Positions 39,595 to 48,557 of a stretch of DNA of 64,000 nt are shown here, in pieces. The notes under the pieces were generated by a model that saw only the letters and a list, made by a program, of their open reading frames with translations, was not told the DNA's origin and did not search any database. Positions within the stretch are counted from its first letter, which is position 1; every line of letters begins with the position of its first letter. The position numbers and the translations under genes were made by a program. Source of the DNA: Streptomyces sp. R33 (GTDB lineage: Bacteria; Actinomycetota; Actinomycetes; Streptomycetales; Streptomycetaceae); contig NZ_CP165727.1 in NCBI RefSeq assembly GCF_041200175.1, positions 8,426,001 through 8,490,000 of the forward strand, given 5' to 3'.

Positions 39595-39983
39595 GGGACC
39601 ACGCTAAGACTCCGGAGCGGAAAGCCACGTGAGGCTCACGCTCAGGCTGACCGAACGGCGCATCGTGGCCGCCGCCTACGCCGACTCCATCTACACCAGC
39701 CGCACCCTGGGCAACCCCACCCAGGGCATAACCTCGGACGCTCCCGCGGCGGGCTGCCGCTCCGGCGCCGGGGAACCCGGGCGGTCATCCCGCAGCCATC
39801 CGACCAGATCGCCGCCTACCAGGCGCGCACCCCACCTTGCGGGCATCCTCACCTGGACCTGACGCTGACCAAAGAGACAGAACCTACAGTAGGTGCAGAT
39901 GCCGCAATCCACACCGAGCCAGAAGGCCCTCACCCAGTTCAAGCACCCAGCACGCGTGTCACCAACGTCCCGGGACAACACAT
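39595..39983 (+). other. Degenerate IS5-type remnants
   Basis: Near 39720-39890 the sequence preserves scraps of the element at 37835-38502: RRAVIPQPSDQ and the end TGACCAAAGAGACAGAACCTA, also found at 38500-38519. A 5' part (AERRIVAAAYADSIYTSRTL-like) is unrecognised. No working gene. Confidence 0.6.
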
Positions 39984-39987
39984 CTAG

Positions 39988-41594
39988 CTTGATCTTTAAC
40001 CTCTGAGGTCGAACGGTGCGTCGAACTCGATCACTCGGTTCGGTAACCAGCGCACGCGGAAGCGGCCTTCGTCTGGATCATGTGCTCCGACCAAGGAAAC
40101 ACTCACATCCAGCGCGAAGGCCGTGAGGATGAGTCTGCTGCATCGTGATGCCCGGCGAGAGCCGTTGGCGGAACTGTCACGCTTCCGGGGTGAGTTCTAC
40201 TCCTGCCTGACCGCTCGTTCGGACGCGTTGTTCGAGCTGGCCGACGCGATCCTGTGCGGCAACGGTCCGGTGAGGTCACTGGCCGAGTTGTCGCTGGTGG
40301 GCGAACACCGCCGCGGCCATGGAGGGCTCTACGCCGGTGTGGCCCATGGCCGGGTCGACACCAGTCGGCTGCGGCTCGCGCTGGCGGCGGTTCCGCTGCC
40401 ACGGGCAGCCGACGGCCAGCTGGTCCTGGCCATCGACATCACCTGCTGGCTGCGGCCTGACGCCCACACCTCGCCGGAGCGGATCCTGTGCCACACCTAC
40501 GGTCGGGGCAAGGACCAGCACATCCCCGTTCCCGGCTGGCCGTACTCGATCATCTGCGCGCTGGAGCCCGGCCGCAGCTCATGGACCGCACCCCTGGACG
40601 CGCTCCGCCTGGCGCCCGGGGACGACACCGCCACCGTCACTGCCGGGCAGCTCCGCGAACTGGTTGAGCGGCTCATCACGGCGGGGCAGTGGCAGACCGG
40701 CGACCTGGACATCCTCGTCGTCGCGGATGCCGGATACGACGCACCCCGCCTGGCCCACCTGCTACGGGATCTGCCGGTCCAGGTCCTGGCACGGATGCGC
40801 TCGGACCGCGTCCTGCGCAGGGCCGCCCCGTCCCGGCAGCCACACACGATGGGGCGGCCGCCCCGGCACGGAGGAGAGTTCGTCTTCGGCCAGCCCGACA
40901 CCTGGGGCACCCCGGACACCGAGACCGTCACCGACACACGCCTTTACGGCACCGCCACCGCCCGCTCCTGGGACCGGCTCCACCCCAAACTCACCCACCG
41001 CTCCTCCTGGGCCGCGGCGGACGGCACCCTCCCGATCATTGACGGGACTGTGGTCCGCCTGGACATCGACCGTCTGCCCAGCGGAGCAACCCCCAAGCCG
41101 GTCTGGTTGTGGTGGTCCGGCACCGACGCAAACCCCGCGGATGTCGACCGCCTCTGGCAGTCATATCTGCGGCGCTTCGACATCGAACACACCTTCCGCC
41201 TGTTCAAACAGAGCCTCGGCTGGACCTCCCCGAAGGTCCGCACTCCCGAGGCGGCGGATCGGTGGACCTGGCTGATCCTCGCCGCCTACACCCAACTCCG
41301 CCTCGCCCGCCCACTGGCAGCCGACCTCCGCCGGCCATGGGAGAAACCCGCATCGGCCGACCGCCTCACACCCGCCCGCGTCCGCCGCGACTTCCGGCAC
41401 ATCCGCACCAAGACCACCTGCCCGGCCAGAGCACCGAAACCCTCCCGTCCCGGCCCCGGCAGGCCACCCGGCCGCAAGAACAGCCAGCCCACACCCCGCC
41501 ACGACGTGCACACAGTCCGCAAAACAGACGCCGCGAATCCGAAAACGAAGAAGTCCACGACTCCTCGCCCACGCCGCAAGGGTTAAAGATCAAG
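39988..41594 (+). mobile_element. Complete IS701-type element with CTAG target duplication
   Basis: Perfect inverted repeats TTGATCTTTAACC at the left and GGTTAAAGATCAA at the right, each flanked by CTAG (39984-39987 and 41595-41598). IS701-group elements are known to target YTAR and duplicate four bases. One intact transposase gene inside. Confidence 0.9.
40129..41586 (+). CDS. IS701-type transposase (NF041680-like)
   Basis: 485 residues from MSLLHRDARREPLAELSRFR. DDE core: Asp in LVLAIDITCWLRPDAHTSPE, Asp in ILVVADAGYDAPRLAHLL, Glu in LRRFDIEHTFRLFKQSLGW. Basic Pro-rich tail (PGRPPGRKNSQPTPRHDVHT). Complete and within intact terminal repeats, so possibly active. The frame ends 5 bases before the right inverted repeat is complete. 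Confidence 0.92.
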   Translation: MSLLHRDARREPLAELSRFRGEFYSCLTARSDALFELADAILCGNGPVRSLAELSLVGEHRRGHGGLYAGVAHGRVDTSRLRLALAAVPLPRAADGQLVLAIDITCWLRPDAHTSPERILCHTYGRGKDQHIPVPGWPYSIICALEPGRSSWTAPLDALRLAPGDDTATVTAGQLRELVERLITAGQWQTGDLDILVVADAGYDAPRLAHLLRDLPVQVLARMRSDRVLRRAAPSRQPHTMGRPPRHGGEFVFGQPDTWGTPDTETVTDTRLYGTATARSWDRLHPKLTHRSSWAAADGTLPIIDGTVVRLDIDRLPSGATPKPVWLWWSGTDANPADVDRLWQSYLRRFDIEHTFRLFKQSLGWTSPKVRTPEAADRWTWLILAAYTQLRLARPLAADLRRPWEKPASADRLTPARVRRDFRHIRTKTTCPARAPKPSRPGPGRPPGRKNSQPTPRHDVHTVRKTDAANPKTKKSTTPRPRRKG

Positions 41595-41642
41595 CTAGGG
41601 CCTGTTGTGAAAGTGGATCAAGGTCATGGACGATTACCGCCC

Positions 41643-41861
41643 ATGCGTCGTGGCCATCTGAGGAACGGCCAGTGGGAGCGGTTGGAGCCGGTAGACAAGA
41701 AGCCGGACCTGACCTGGGAGCGGATCTTCGAGCAGTTGCAGGCCGAGGCCGATACGAAGGGCCCGGCCTGGAAAGCCGTGGGGCTCCTGATCTCGCCGGA
41801 CACCCATTCCTTCCATGGCATCCCGATTACGCTTGCCATGGTCACGGCCGAGATCGAATGA
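41643..41861 (+). pseudogene. IS5-type transposase 5' fragment fused to a foreign tail (copy 2)
   Basis: As at 4036-4263 but three codons shorter (LEPVDKKPDL instead of LEPLLPVGKKPDL) and with several substitutions in the first 20 codons. The tail (SPDTHSFHGIPITLAMVTAE) is identical. Confidence 0.7.
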
Positions 41862-41873
41862 GGGGGTACACCC

Positions 41874-42239
41874 ATGCCGTACGAGACCGGCGCGAAGGTC
41901 AAGCTGACCAGGGATGTTCAGGTCACCGCGAACGACACGGCGGCCAGGATTGGCTTCCCCGGTCCGCTGTGCCTGGCCGAAGGCTTGGAGGGCATTGTCA
42001 CGGGCTCGGCAAAGGAAGCGGGCGGCGTGGCCCAGGACGGGCTCGCGGAATTCGAACGGCGAATCCGCGGCGTCCAGTTCGATGGCTACACGGCCGGCGT
42101 GATCGACAACCTCCGTCAGCAGCTCATCCGGGCCGGAGGGTTCGACGCCGGAGTCGGCGCTCAGATCAGATACAGGGTGCGCTTCGAGAACGGGTTTGTT
42201 CTGGGCGGTCTTGAAGAGGGCTGGCTCACCCAAGCCTGA
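41874..42239 (+). CDS. Hypothetical protein, 121 residues (copy 2)
   Basis: Identical in amino-acid sequence to 4276-4641, including the ribosome site and the following palindrome. Small, probably beta-rich, function unknown. Confidence 0.7.
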   Translation: MPYETGAKVKLTRDVQVTANDTAARIGFPGPLCLAEGLEGIVTGSAKEAGGVAQDGLAEFERRIRGVQFDGYTAGVIDNLRQQLIRAGGFDAGVGAQIRYRVRFENGFVLGGLEEGWLTQA

Positions 42240-42252
42240 GTACCTGCCATCG

Positions 42253-42276
42253 CGCCCCCGCCGGCCGGCGGGGGCG
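42253..42276 (+). terminator. Palindromic terminator (copy 2)
   Basis: Same 12-bp perfect palindrome as 4655-4678. Confidence 0.65.
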
Positions 42277-42334
42277 TCGCGGTCTCTGAGCCGGTTCTCA
42301 CCAGCCTCGCGCGAAATGGCGGACGGGAGCCGGG

Positions 42335-42374
42335 GGAGAAGCCTCACCGGCCACTGTGCCGGTGAGGCTTCTCC
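42335..42374 (-). terminator. Hairpin terminator (copy 2)
   Basis: Same 17-bp stem as 4737-4776, directly after the stop of the 256-residue gene. Confidence 0.8.
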
Positions 42375-43145
42375 TCAGCCCGGGTAGGTGATCGAGCCCA
42401 GCGGCGGGCAGGGGATGAGTGTGGTGCCGGCGCCGGGGCGTTCGATGAAAGCCCGGGCTTCGGCGGCCCGCAGGCGCTGGGAATCCAGCTCGTCGGCGTG
42501 CCAGGCGTCGCGCCTGGCGCGGTCGTAGTCCCACGAGTCGTCGATGAGACTGAGGCTGGTATTGCCGGAGCTGCGCTGGAACTCCGCCTTCAAGGCGGCC
42601 TGTTGGAGCGCGGTCTGGGTCGCGGCGAGATCGATGCGGGTGATCAGGACGCCGGGGGTGTTCGGTTCGCGGGTCGGCATGGGGGCCTGCGGGAGCGGCG
42701 ACACCCCGGTGTCGAGGCGGCCGATGTTGTCGACGGCCGCTGTCTGGGCGTCCTGCGACATGAGCTGCATTTCCTGGTGCAGCCAGAAGAACTCGTCGAG
42801 GTCGGCCTGGGTGATGCGCATCCGCTGATACAGGGCCCGGAAGCGGGGATCGTCGTGCAGCGGACGTATGGGGGCGACGTGGAGCGCCACGCAGTCGTTG
42901 AAACCGGCTGCCACCGCCGCGTCGAGGTGGAAGATGGCCCGGTCCGCCTCTCCGTGCAGGACGGCCAGGACGCCGAGGCTCGCGTGGCCCGCGGCGACGA
43001 GCCACGTGCCGTCGGGGCCGAGCGCCGTGGCGCGCGCGACGACGTCGTGGAAGCCCGCGGTGCCCACCGCGGCGGGACCGTTGGTCATGACCTCCACCAG
43101 CAGTTCGTGAACACGGGCGGCCAGTGAGTTGACGGTGTCGGCCAT
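42375..43145 (-). CDS. Hypothetical protein, 256 residues (copy 2)
   Basis: Same protein as 4777-5547, identical in the sections compared, with the same GAGGAGA ribosome site. Its upstream leader differs from copy 1 only in the last ~55 bases before an IS630 fragment. Longer open frames reading in from the IS630 are read-through. Confidence 0.75.
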   Translation of the reverse strand: MADTVNSLAARVHELLVEVMTNGPAAVGTAGFHDVVARATALGPDGTWLVAAGHASLGVLAVLHGEADRAIFHLDAAVAAGFNDCVALHVAPIRPLHDDPRFRALYQRMRITQADLDEFFWLHQEMQLMSQDAQTAAVDNIGRLDTGVSPLPQAPMPTREPNTPGVLITRIDLAATQTALQQAALKAEFQRSSGNTSLSLIDDSWDYDRARRDAWHADELDSQRLRAAEARAFIERPGAGTTLIPCPPLGSITYPG

Positions 43146-43286
43146 GGATCTCCTCGGACCTCGATCGTGAAGAGTGTAAAGGGTGTTGAGTCTCTGGTAA
43201 CCCCCGTGTACATGACGGGCGGACGGGGTGAGCGGTTCCTGGTCGGGCCGGGCCGTGATCACAAGTGGCATCGGTTTCTGGGCCTG

Positions 43287-44191
43287 GCCCAGGGGGCTCG
43301 GCCGCACGGTCAGCGCGATCACCACCGGCTGGCACAGTGCTGCGCCAGGCGTTCGTCCAGGGCCCTTGTGAGCGGACAGGTTGTCCATGATCACGTAGAT
43401 GGGTGCTCCGTCGGGCCGGGCGGCACGGATCGACTTCAGCGCGGTCAGCGTGTTCGCGGCGCCCTTCCTGCGGCGGTTGACACCCCACAAGCAGTCGTCG
43501 CCGACCGAGTAGCAGCCGTGGAAGTACCGGACCCGGTGGGTGCGGTGGTAGGTGGCCAGCAGCCGGTCGGGGCGCCCCTGTCCGGCCCAGCCCGAGCCCG
43601 CGGTGGGCCGGATGCCGAGGGGGCCGAACTCGTCGAAGGCGAATACCCGGTCCGGGAACCGGTCCAGGGCCTCCTCGATCCGGTCCAGTTTCGCCTCGCG
43701 CTCTGGGTCGGGTGACTCCTTCCACGTCTTGGTGCGCTGGAAGGTGACGCCGCGGCGGGCGAGCAGGCTGCGTAACGCCTCGCGGCCGATGCGGATGATC
43801 CGGCCGTGGACTTTGCGCAGGTAGGCGGCGAGTTTGCGCCGTGACCAGCGGGTGAAGGGCTGGCCGAGCTTGGCGGGGCGTCGTCAGTGCTGAGCAGGCG
43901 GGGACGGCCTCCCGCCCACTGAGGGTCCAGGCAGGCCAGGCCGATCTCGTTGAACCGGTGGATCACATCCCGGACGGTGTCCTCGTCGGCCTGCACCAAA
44001 GGGGCGATCACCGGCACCCGGTTCCCGCCGGCCGAGGCCAGCAGCATCATCGCACGCCGGTAACGCACCGAACTGGTGCTGCCCCGGCGCACGATCTGCT
44101 GCAGCTTCTGTCCTTCCTGATCGGTCAGTCTGCGCATACGGACAGGCTCGGCCACCGCACCTCCAGCGATCGGATCGAACGTCACCCACAT
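43287..44191 (-). pseudogene. IS630-family transposase, frameshifted and truncated
   Basis: N-terminus RMRRLTDQEGQKLQQIVRRG, YRRAMMLLASAGGNRVPVIA and FNEIGLACLDPQWAGGRPRL; frameshift after LLSTDD at about 43880. Then FAFDEFGPLGIRP in a second frame, and NRRRKGAANTLTALKSIRAA with IYVIMDNLSAHKG (second Asp) in a third. The end with the catalytic Glu is replaced by the duplicated block at 43286. Confidence 0.85.
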
Positions 44192-44384
44192 CCAACCGCC
44201 ACGACCACCAACCCGGGCGAACCTATGCGGTCAGAGCAGTAGCCGGCCAGCCCCCTCGCGCGTGTCCGGCGCCCGAGATGCGACGGCGCCGGACGCGGCG
44301 CACGATGAACAGGGCACGTGTCCTTCTCCGACCGTGCACAGCTGGGGGGATCACCCGTTCACGTGCGAAGAAGCGGGGAGACCC

Positions 44385-45260
44385 ATGAAGAAAACCCTTA
44401 TGGCCGCACTTGCCACTTCCGTGATGGCCGTCATGCCGGCCGTTCCGGCGGCGCCCGCTGCCGCTGCTTCGGCGTTCTGCAACCAGACGACCCCGAGCAC
44501 CTCGCTCCTCGGCTACAACAAGGACACCGGAGCCGTGGGCACCGGCACCCTGTCGGCCGGGCGCTGGCGCTACGGCTCGAACATCGAGGTTCCTGACGGG
44601 TACACGCACGGCGTCGCGAGCCGCGACTCGATGCTGTTCTACAACGCCGACACCGGAGCGGGGGAGAGCGGCACCTTCAAGGGAGGGCAGTACACCCGCG
44701 TCCAGACCTACGACAACTTCTCGACGGGCTGGACCAACGCCGTGGCGTCGGGCGACTCGGCCCTCTTCTACAACGCCGACAACGGCCAAGGGGGCACGGG
44801 CACACTGAAGAACGGCCGGTATCAGCACGTCCGCTCGTACGACAACTTCAGCACGGGCTGGGAGTCCATCGCCGCCTCGTGTGACACGGCGGTCTTCACG
44901 AAGCCCGGCGAAGTCGGGTACGGGACCCTCAAGGGCGGCGTCTACACGCATGTGAACGGCAGGGGCACCGAGGACCTAGGTGCCCTGGTCGCGACCAAGG
45001 ACACGGTCTTGGCCCTCGCGGACAACGGTTCGGGACTCCGGTACCGCATCGCCACGGCGACCGACGGCAGGCTCGGCGGGTTCCGCGACATCGGCACGTC
45101 GGGCATGTGGGAGGAGGAGGGCCGGACCTCGGACAGCCTGATCTTCTACAAGACGGACGGCACCGCGTGGACCTCCAAGCTCAGCAGAAACACCTACGCC
45201 AACGTCGGACCACTTGCCGGGGTCTCCTCGGGCTGGACGTTCTTCGCGGGCGGTGTGTGA
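44385..45260 (+). CDS. Secreted repeat protein, probable beta-propeller/lectin-like
   Basis: 291 residues with a GGGGAGA site 4-10 bases before the ATG. Signal peptide MKKTLMAALATSVMAVMPAV to AAASA. Then about five repeats of ~45 residues: LLGYNKDTGAVGTGTLSAGR, MLFYNADTGAGESGTFKGGQ and ALFYNADNGQGGTGTLKNGR, each followed by Y-V-(S/T)YDNFSTGW. The pattern (FYN-x-TG-GT-x-GxY) matches tachylectin-like propeller repeats of actinobacterial secreted proteins. Likely binds carbohydrate or surface ligand. Ends at a 12-bp hairpin. Intact. Confidence 0.85.
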   Translation: MKKTLMAALATSVMAVMPAVPAAPAAAASAFCNQTTPSTSLLGYNKDTGAVGTGTLSAGRWRYGSNIEVPDGYTHGVASRDSMLFYNADTGAGESGTFKGGQYTRVQTYDNFSTGWTNAVASGDSALFYNADNGQGGTGTLKNGRYQHVRSYDNFSTGWESIAASCDTAVFTKPGEVGYGTLKGGVYTHVNGRGTEDLGALVATKDTVLALADNGSGLRYRIATATDGRLGGFRDIGTSGMWEEEGRTSDSLIFYKTDGTAWTSKLSRNTYANVGPLAGVSSGWTFFAGGV

Positions 45261-45283
45261 GCCCGCGAGCAGAGCACCCGCAG

Positions 45284-45319
45284 GCGGCGTTCACCCGGTC
45301 TCCGAGGTGAACGCCGCCC
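45284..45319 (+). terminator. Hairpin terminator after the secreted repeat gene
   Basis: GGCGGCGTTCAC (45284-45295) pairs perfectly with GTGAACGCCGCC (45308-45319), loop of 12; starts 24 bases after the stop. Confidence 0.7.
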
Positions 45320-45523
45320 TCAGTTCCTCCCACAGCGATCGCTGGAAGGCCGTCACCAGGGCCTGCACCGCCATCGGCTGCATGTGCGCCGACAGGGTCT
45401 TCATCGACCCCGACCGCGGTAACGCGGCAGATGCCGCTCCAGCGTCGTCTGAACGATCCCCTCGCCCCACACCGACCGCAACGATCCAGCGCGAGGCGAC
45501 CCACAGGACCCATCGGACACGGC
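45306..45523 (-). pseudogene. 3' end of an unknown gene cut by IS701
   Basis: One minus frame reads MKTLSAHMQPMAVQALVTAF, then QRSLWEELRAAFTSETG and a stop. It looks like a genuine C-terminus. The upstream part ends at the IS701 CTAG. It may have belonged to the gene order of the WS/DGAT locus before insertion. Not identified. Confidence 0.4.
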
Positions 45524-45527
45524 CTAG

Positions 45528-46925
45528 TACTGCAACGGTGCTGGTCGTGATGGTTGGGCAGTTTCTGGTGGTGTGTGGCCGCGTCGTTTGTAGTGACTGA
45601 CGCGGGCCTGGAACTGTCGTCGCCGGCGCCAGTGTGACCAGTGCAGGACGTGGTCGATGGTCGGGCGGGGCCGGGTGAGCCGGCTGATCAGGCGTCGGAG
45701 TTCGGGCAGGGTGAGGGGTATGAGCTGGGAGGATCCGTTTCTGCTTTGCCCGTCTGGAGTTCGCGGGCTCGCAGGACGGTGAGGCAGGCGTGGGTGGCCA
45801 TGGCCAGGGTCATGTGGCGGTGCCAGCCGTCGTAGCGGCGGACCTGGTAGTCGTCCAGGCCGCACTCCTGTTTCGCGGTCTGGAAGCATTCCTCGACCGC
45901 CCACCGGCTTCCCGCGACGTGGATCAGCTCATCCAGTGTGGTCTCGGCGGGGCAGTAGGCGATGTAGTAGGAGATCTCCTCGGGCCGGCGGACACTGCGG
46001 CGGGCGATCACCCAGTGCCGGCGGTCCTCGCGGTGCCAGGGCCTCACCTCGACTCTCGCCCAGTCGTAGACCCGCGGGCCATGGGCCCCCATCCCGCAGG
46101 AACGGCGTTTCCACTTCTGCCTCGGGAGACCGGGGAACAGGTCGTGGACGGGATGGTCGATCGCCCAGCGGGTGACGACGGTGTCGTGCCGGGTGGTGGC
46201 CATGACGTGGAAGACGTCGGCTTGCTCGAGCTCCGTGCGCCAGCCCTTGGAGAAGCCGTAAGCGGCATCCGCGGTCATCCACCGGAACGGAATCCGGCCT
46301 GTGATCGCCCGGCGGACCATGGCCTTGGCCATCACCACCTTCGTCTCGAAGGCGACCGTGTCCTCAATGCCGGCAGCCCGGCACCGTTCCCGGTCTTCCG
46401 TCCATGACGTGGGCAGATACAGACGGCGGTCGATCAACGTGCGGCCCCGGCCGCCGGCATAGGCGAGGAACACTCCGATCTGGGAGTTTTCTGTCCGCCC
46501 GGCGGTGCCGGAGTGCTGGCGTTGGACCCCGGCCGAGCGGACACCCTTCTTCAGGAACCCCGTGTCGTCCACGATCAGCACCGCTTCCGGGTCTCCGAGG
46601 TGCTCGACGACGTAGTCCCGCACGTCGGCCAGGACCTCATCGGCGTCCCAGTCGATCCGGTTCAGCAGCCGGTGGATCCGGTCCGGACCCCCATGCCCGG
46701 CCTCCTCGGCAAGCGTCCATCCGTTCTTCCGTTCCAGCGGAGCTATCAGTCCCCGCATATAGGCAAGAGCCGACTCCCGCGGCTCCGACCTGGAGAAACG
46801 GTGCACGAACCGCTCATGCAAAGCCTTCAGTTCACCAGCCCACAACCGGGCATCTGCAAGTTCCCCACCCATGACCTGAACAACGACCGAACTGCCCAAC
46901 CGTCACGGCAAACACCGTTGCAGTA
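45528..46925 (-). mobile_element. Complete IS701-family element with CTAG target duplication
   Basis: Terminal repeats TACTGCAACGGTG and CACCGTTGCAGTA (perfect 13 bp, then similar for about 20 more), flanked by CTAG at 45524-45527 and 46926-46929. Carries one intact transposase. It sits at the very end of the WS/DGAT remnant. Confidence 0.93.
45688..46899 (-). CDS. IS701-family transposase
   Basis: 403 residues: MGGELADARLWAGELKALHE near the start, DDE residues in AVLIVDDTGFLKKGVRSAG, FRWMTADAAYGFSKGWR and GSRWAVEECFQTAKQECGLD. The spacing and the (S/G)VGVQRQYSGTAG-like segment (GVQRQHSGTAGRTENSQIGV) are typical. Intact, within intact ends. Confidence 0.93.
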   Translation of the reverse strand: MGSSVVVQVMGGELADARLWAGELKALHERFVHRFSRSEPRESALAYMRGLIAPLERKNGWTLAEEAGHGGPDRIHRLLNRIDWDADEVLADVRDYVVEHLGDPEAVLIVDDTGFLKKGVRSAGVQRQHSGTAGRTENSQIGVFLAYAGGRGRTLIDRRLYLPTSWTEDRERCRAAGIEDTVAFETKVVMAKAMVRRAITGRIPFRWMTADAAYGFSKGWRTELEQADVFHVMATTRHDTVVTRWAIDHPVHDLFPGLPRQKWKRRSCGMGAHGPRVYDWARVEVRPWHREDRRHWVIARRSVRRPEEISYYIAYCPAETTLDELIHVAGSRWAVEECFQTAKQECGLDDYQVRRYDGWHRHMTLAMATHACLTVLRARELQTGKAETDPPSSYPSPCPNSDA

Positions 46926-47249
46926 CTAGACGTGCTTCCGCGCACTGATTGGTCTGGGCAGTGTGATGCTCGTGGAACTGTCGCCCGTACTTGCTTGTGG
47001 GCGGTGTTTGCCCTCTCGCCAGAGTTGTTCGACGGCACCCGCCCAGAGGGCGGGCAGGTCCCCGAGGTCCGCCAGCGCACGGTCGATGGTGAAGCTGACG
47101 ACGACCTGTCCCCCGTAGGACAGGAACGACACCGCGAGGATGCGTCCCTCGTGCAGGAAGAGCGTGGGCACCGCTGTCTTGATTGGGTCCGCACCGAGCG
47201 CCAGCCGGCCGGGGATACGCAGCAGACCAGTACTGTCCAATCCGTTCCG
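46926..47249 (-). pseudogene. Wax ester synthase/DGAT, 3' part
   Basis: STGLLRIPGRLALGADPIKT, AVPTLFLHEGRILAVSFLSY, GGQVVVSFTIDRALADLGDL and ALWAGAVEQLWREGKHR: the C-terminal DUF1298 domain of WS/DGAT acyltransferases. Continues the protein begun at 49568 once the IS3 is removed. Its stop TAG comes from the CTAG next to the IS701, so the original end may have been cut. Confidence 0.9.
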
Positions 47250-47294
47250 GGGCCTTGACCCCGGGTTTTGGACACCGGAGACACTTGGATCTTG

Positions 47295-47630
47295 ATGGTC
47301 CAGGAGAACGGAGTCCCCGTGGGGATGAAGCACTATCCCGCCGAGTTCAAGGCGGACGCGGTCGCGTTGTACCGGTCGAGGCCGGGAGCGACGATCAAGT
47401 CGGTCGCGGCTGATCTCGGGGTGAACACCGAGACACTGCGAAACTGGATCCGGGCCGCCGACGGGCGCCGGCCCGGCGCCCATTCCGCACCGCCGGCCGC
47501 TGCCCGGGATGGCGGTGACGACGTTCAGGCGGAGCTGGCCGCGGCACGCAAGAGGATCCGTGAGCTGGAGGAAGAGCGCGACATTCTCCGCAAGGCGGCC
47601 CGGTATTTCGCGACGGAGACGCGCTGGTGA
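47295..47630 (+). CDS. IS3 element B, OrfA
   Basis: About 111 residues: MKHYPAEFKADAVALYRSRP, ATIKSVAADLGVNTETLRNW (HTH), RIRELEEERDILRKAARYFA, TETRW. Overlaps orfB by four bases as in element A. The two elements are related but clearly different. Confidence 0.9.
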   Translation: MVQENGVPVGMKHYPAEFKADAVALYRSRPGATIKSVAADLGVNTETLRNWIRAADGRRPGAHSAPPAAARDGGDDVQAELAAARKRIRELEEERDILRKAARYFATETRW

Positions 47631-48529
47631 ACCGCTGCCAGTTCGTTGAAGATCACCAGCGCCGTCACGGCGTGAAGCGGCTCTGCGACATCCTCGGCCT
47701 CTCCCGCTCGAGCTTCTACTACTGGCGCCGCACCGCGGCCGCGAGGGCGGCCCGGCAGAACGTCGAGGCCGGGCTCGCGGCTCGGATACGCAAGGTTCAC
47801 CAGGACTCCGACGGCACCTACGGAGCCCCCAGAATCACTGCCGAACTCCGTGACGAGGGCGGCCCGGCGGTCAACCACAAGCGCGTCGCGAGGATCATGC
47901 GGACCATCGGACTTGAGGGGGTCCGTCTGCGCCGCCGGCACCAGACCACCGTCGCGGACCAGGCCGCGGCGAAGGCGCCGGATCTGATCGGCCGTGACTT
48001 CACCGCGGTCGTAGTGAACACGAAGTACGTAGGAGACATCACGTATCTGCCGGTCAGTGGCGCGAAGCCGCTCTACCTCGCGACCGTCATCGACCTCGCC
48101 TCACGCCGGCTGGCCGGGTGGGTGATCGCCGATCACATGCGAGCCGAGCTCGTCACCGATGCCCTGGCGGCCGCCGAGCGAACCCGCGGGAGCCTGGCTG
48201 GAGCGATCATGCACACCGATCACGGCTCGCAATATACGAGTAGGGCCTTCGCTGAAGCCTGCAGGTCAGCAGGGGTCCTGCAGAGCATGGGCGCGATCGG
48301 GTCCAGCGCGGACAACGCCGCCGCGGAAAGCTTCAACGCCGCCTTCAAGAGGGAGACGCTCAAAGGCCGGAAGGCCTGGTCGAGCGAGCGTGAGGCCAGG
48401 CTCGACGCCTTCCGCTGGCTGACCCGTTACAACACCCGGCGCCGGCACTCCCGCCTCGGTCAGCGGTCTCCGATCGCCTACGAGAACACCCTCCGACCAG
48501 CAGCAACTACCCTGGCCCAAGCCGCATAG
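47627..48529 (+). CDS. IS3 element B, OrfB (DDE transposase)
   Basis: 300 residues from GTG 47627 (NRCQFVEDHQRRHGVKRLCD). Integrase core: Asp in KYVGDITYLPVSG, Asp in IMHTDHGSQYTSRAFAEA, Glu in NAAAESFNAAFKRETLKG. C-terminus WLTRYNTRRRHSRLGQRSPI. Complete. Confidence 0.93.
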   Translation: MNRCQFVEDHQRRHGVKRLCDILGLSRSSFYYWRRTAAARAARQNVEAGLAARIRKVHQDSDGTYGAPRITAELRDEGGPAVNHKRVARIMRTIGLEGVRLRRRHQTTVADQAAAKAPDLIGRDFTAVVVNTKYVGDITYLPVSGAKPLYLATVIDLASRRLAGWVIADHMRAELVTDALAAAERTRGSLAGAIMHTDHGSQYTSRAFAEACRSAGVLQSMGAIGSSADNAAAESFNAAFKRETLKGRKAWSSEREARLDAFRWLTRYNTRRRHSRLGQRSPIAYENTLRPAATTLAQAA

Positions 48530-48557
48530 ACGTGTTCAAAATCCGGGGTCAAGGCCC

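Larger units (their letters stand above)
41637..43286. repeat. Large direct repeat, copy 2 (1.65 kb)
   Basis: Same orientation as 4030-5688, offset 37,598 bases after the 9-bp difference near the left end. Preceded by GGGCCTGTTGTGAAAGTGGATC (41597-41618), which looks like the true outer end of an IS5-type element, abutting the CTAG of the IS701. On the right it cuts an IS630 transposase. Confidence 0.95.
47250..48557 (+). mobile_element. Complete IS3-family element B
   Basis: Inverted repeats GGGCCTTGACCCCGGGTTTT (left) and the complement of AAAATCCGGGGTCAAGGCCC (right). A 3-bp duplication CCG lies at 47247-47249 and 48558-48560. Removing the element and one CCG restores the WS/DGAT frame (ANAR-NGLDSTG). 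An old remnant of the same family is at 2112-2349. Confidence 0.92.

Noticed and set aside
44192..44384. Additional small gene before the secreted repeat protein
   Set aside because: Frames here are continuations of IS630 flank and lack a start with ribosome site; the ATG at 44385 has a good one.
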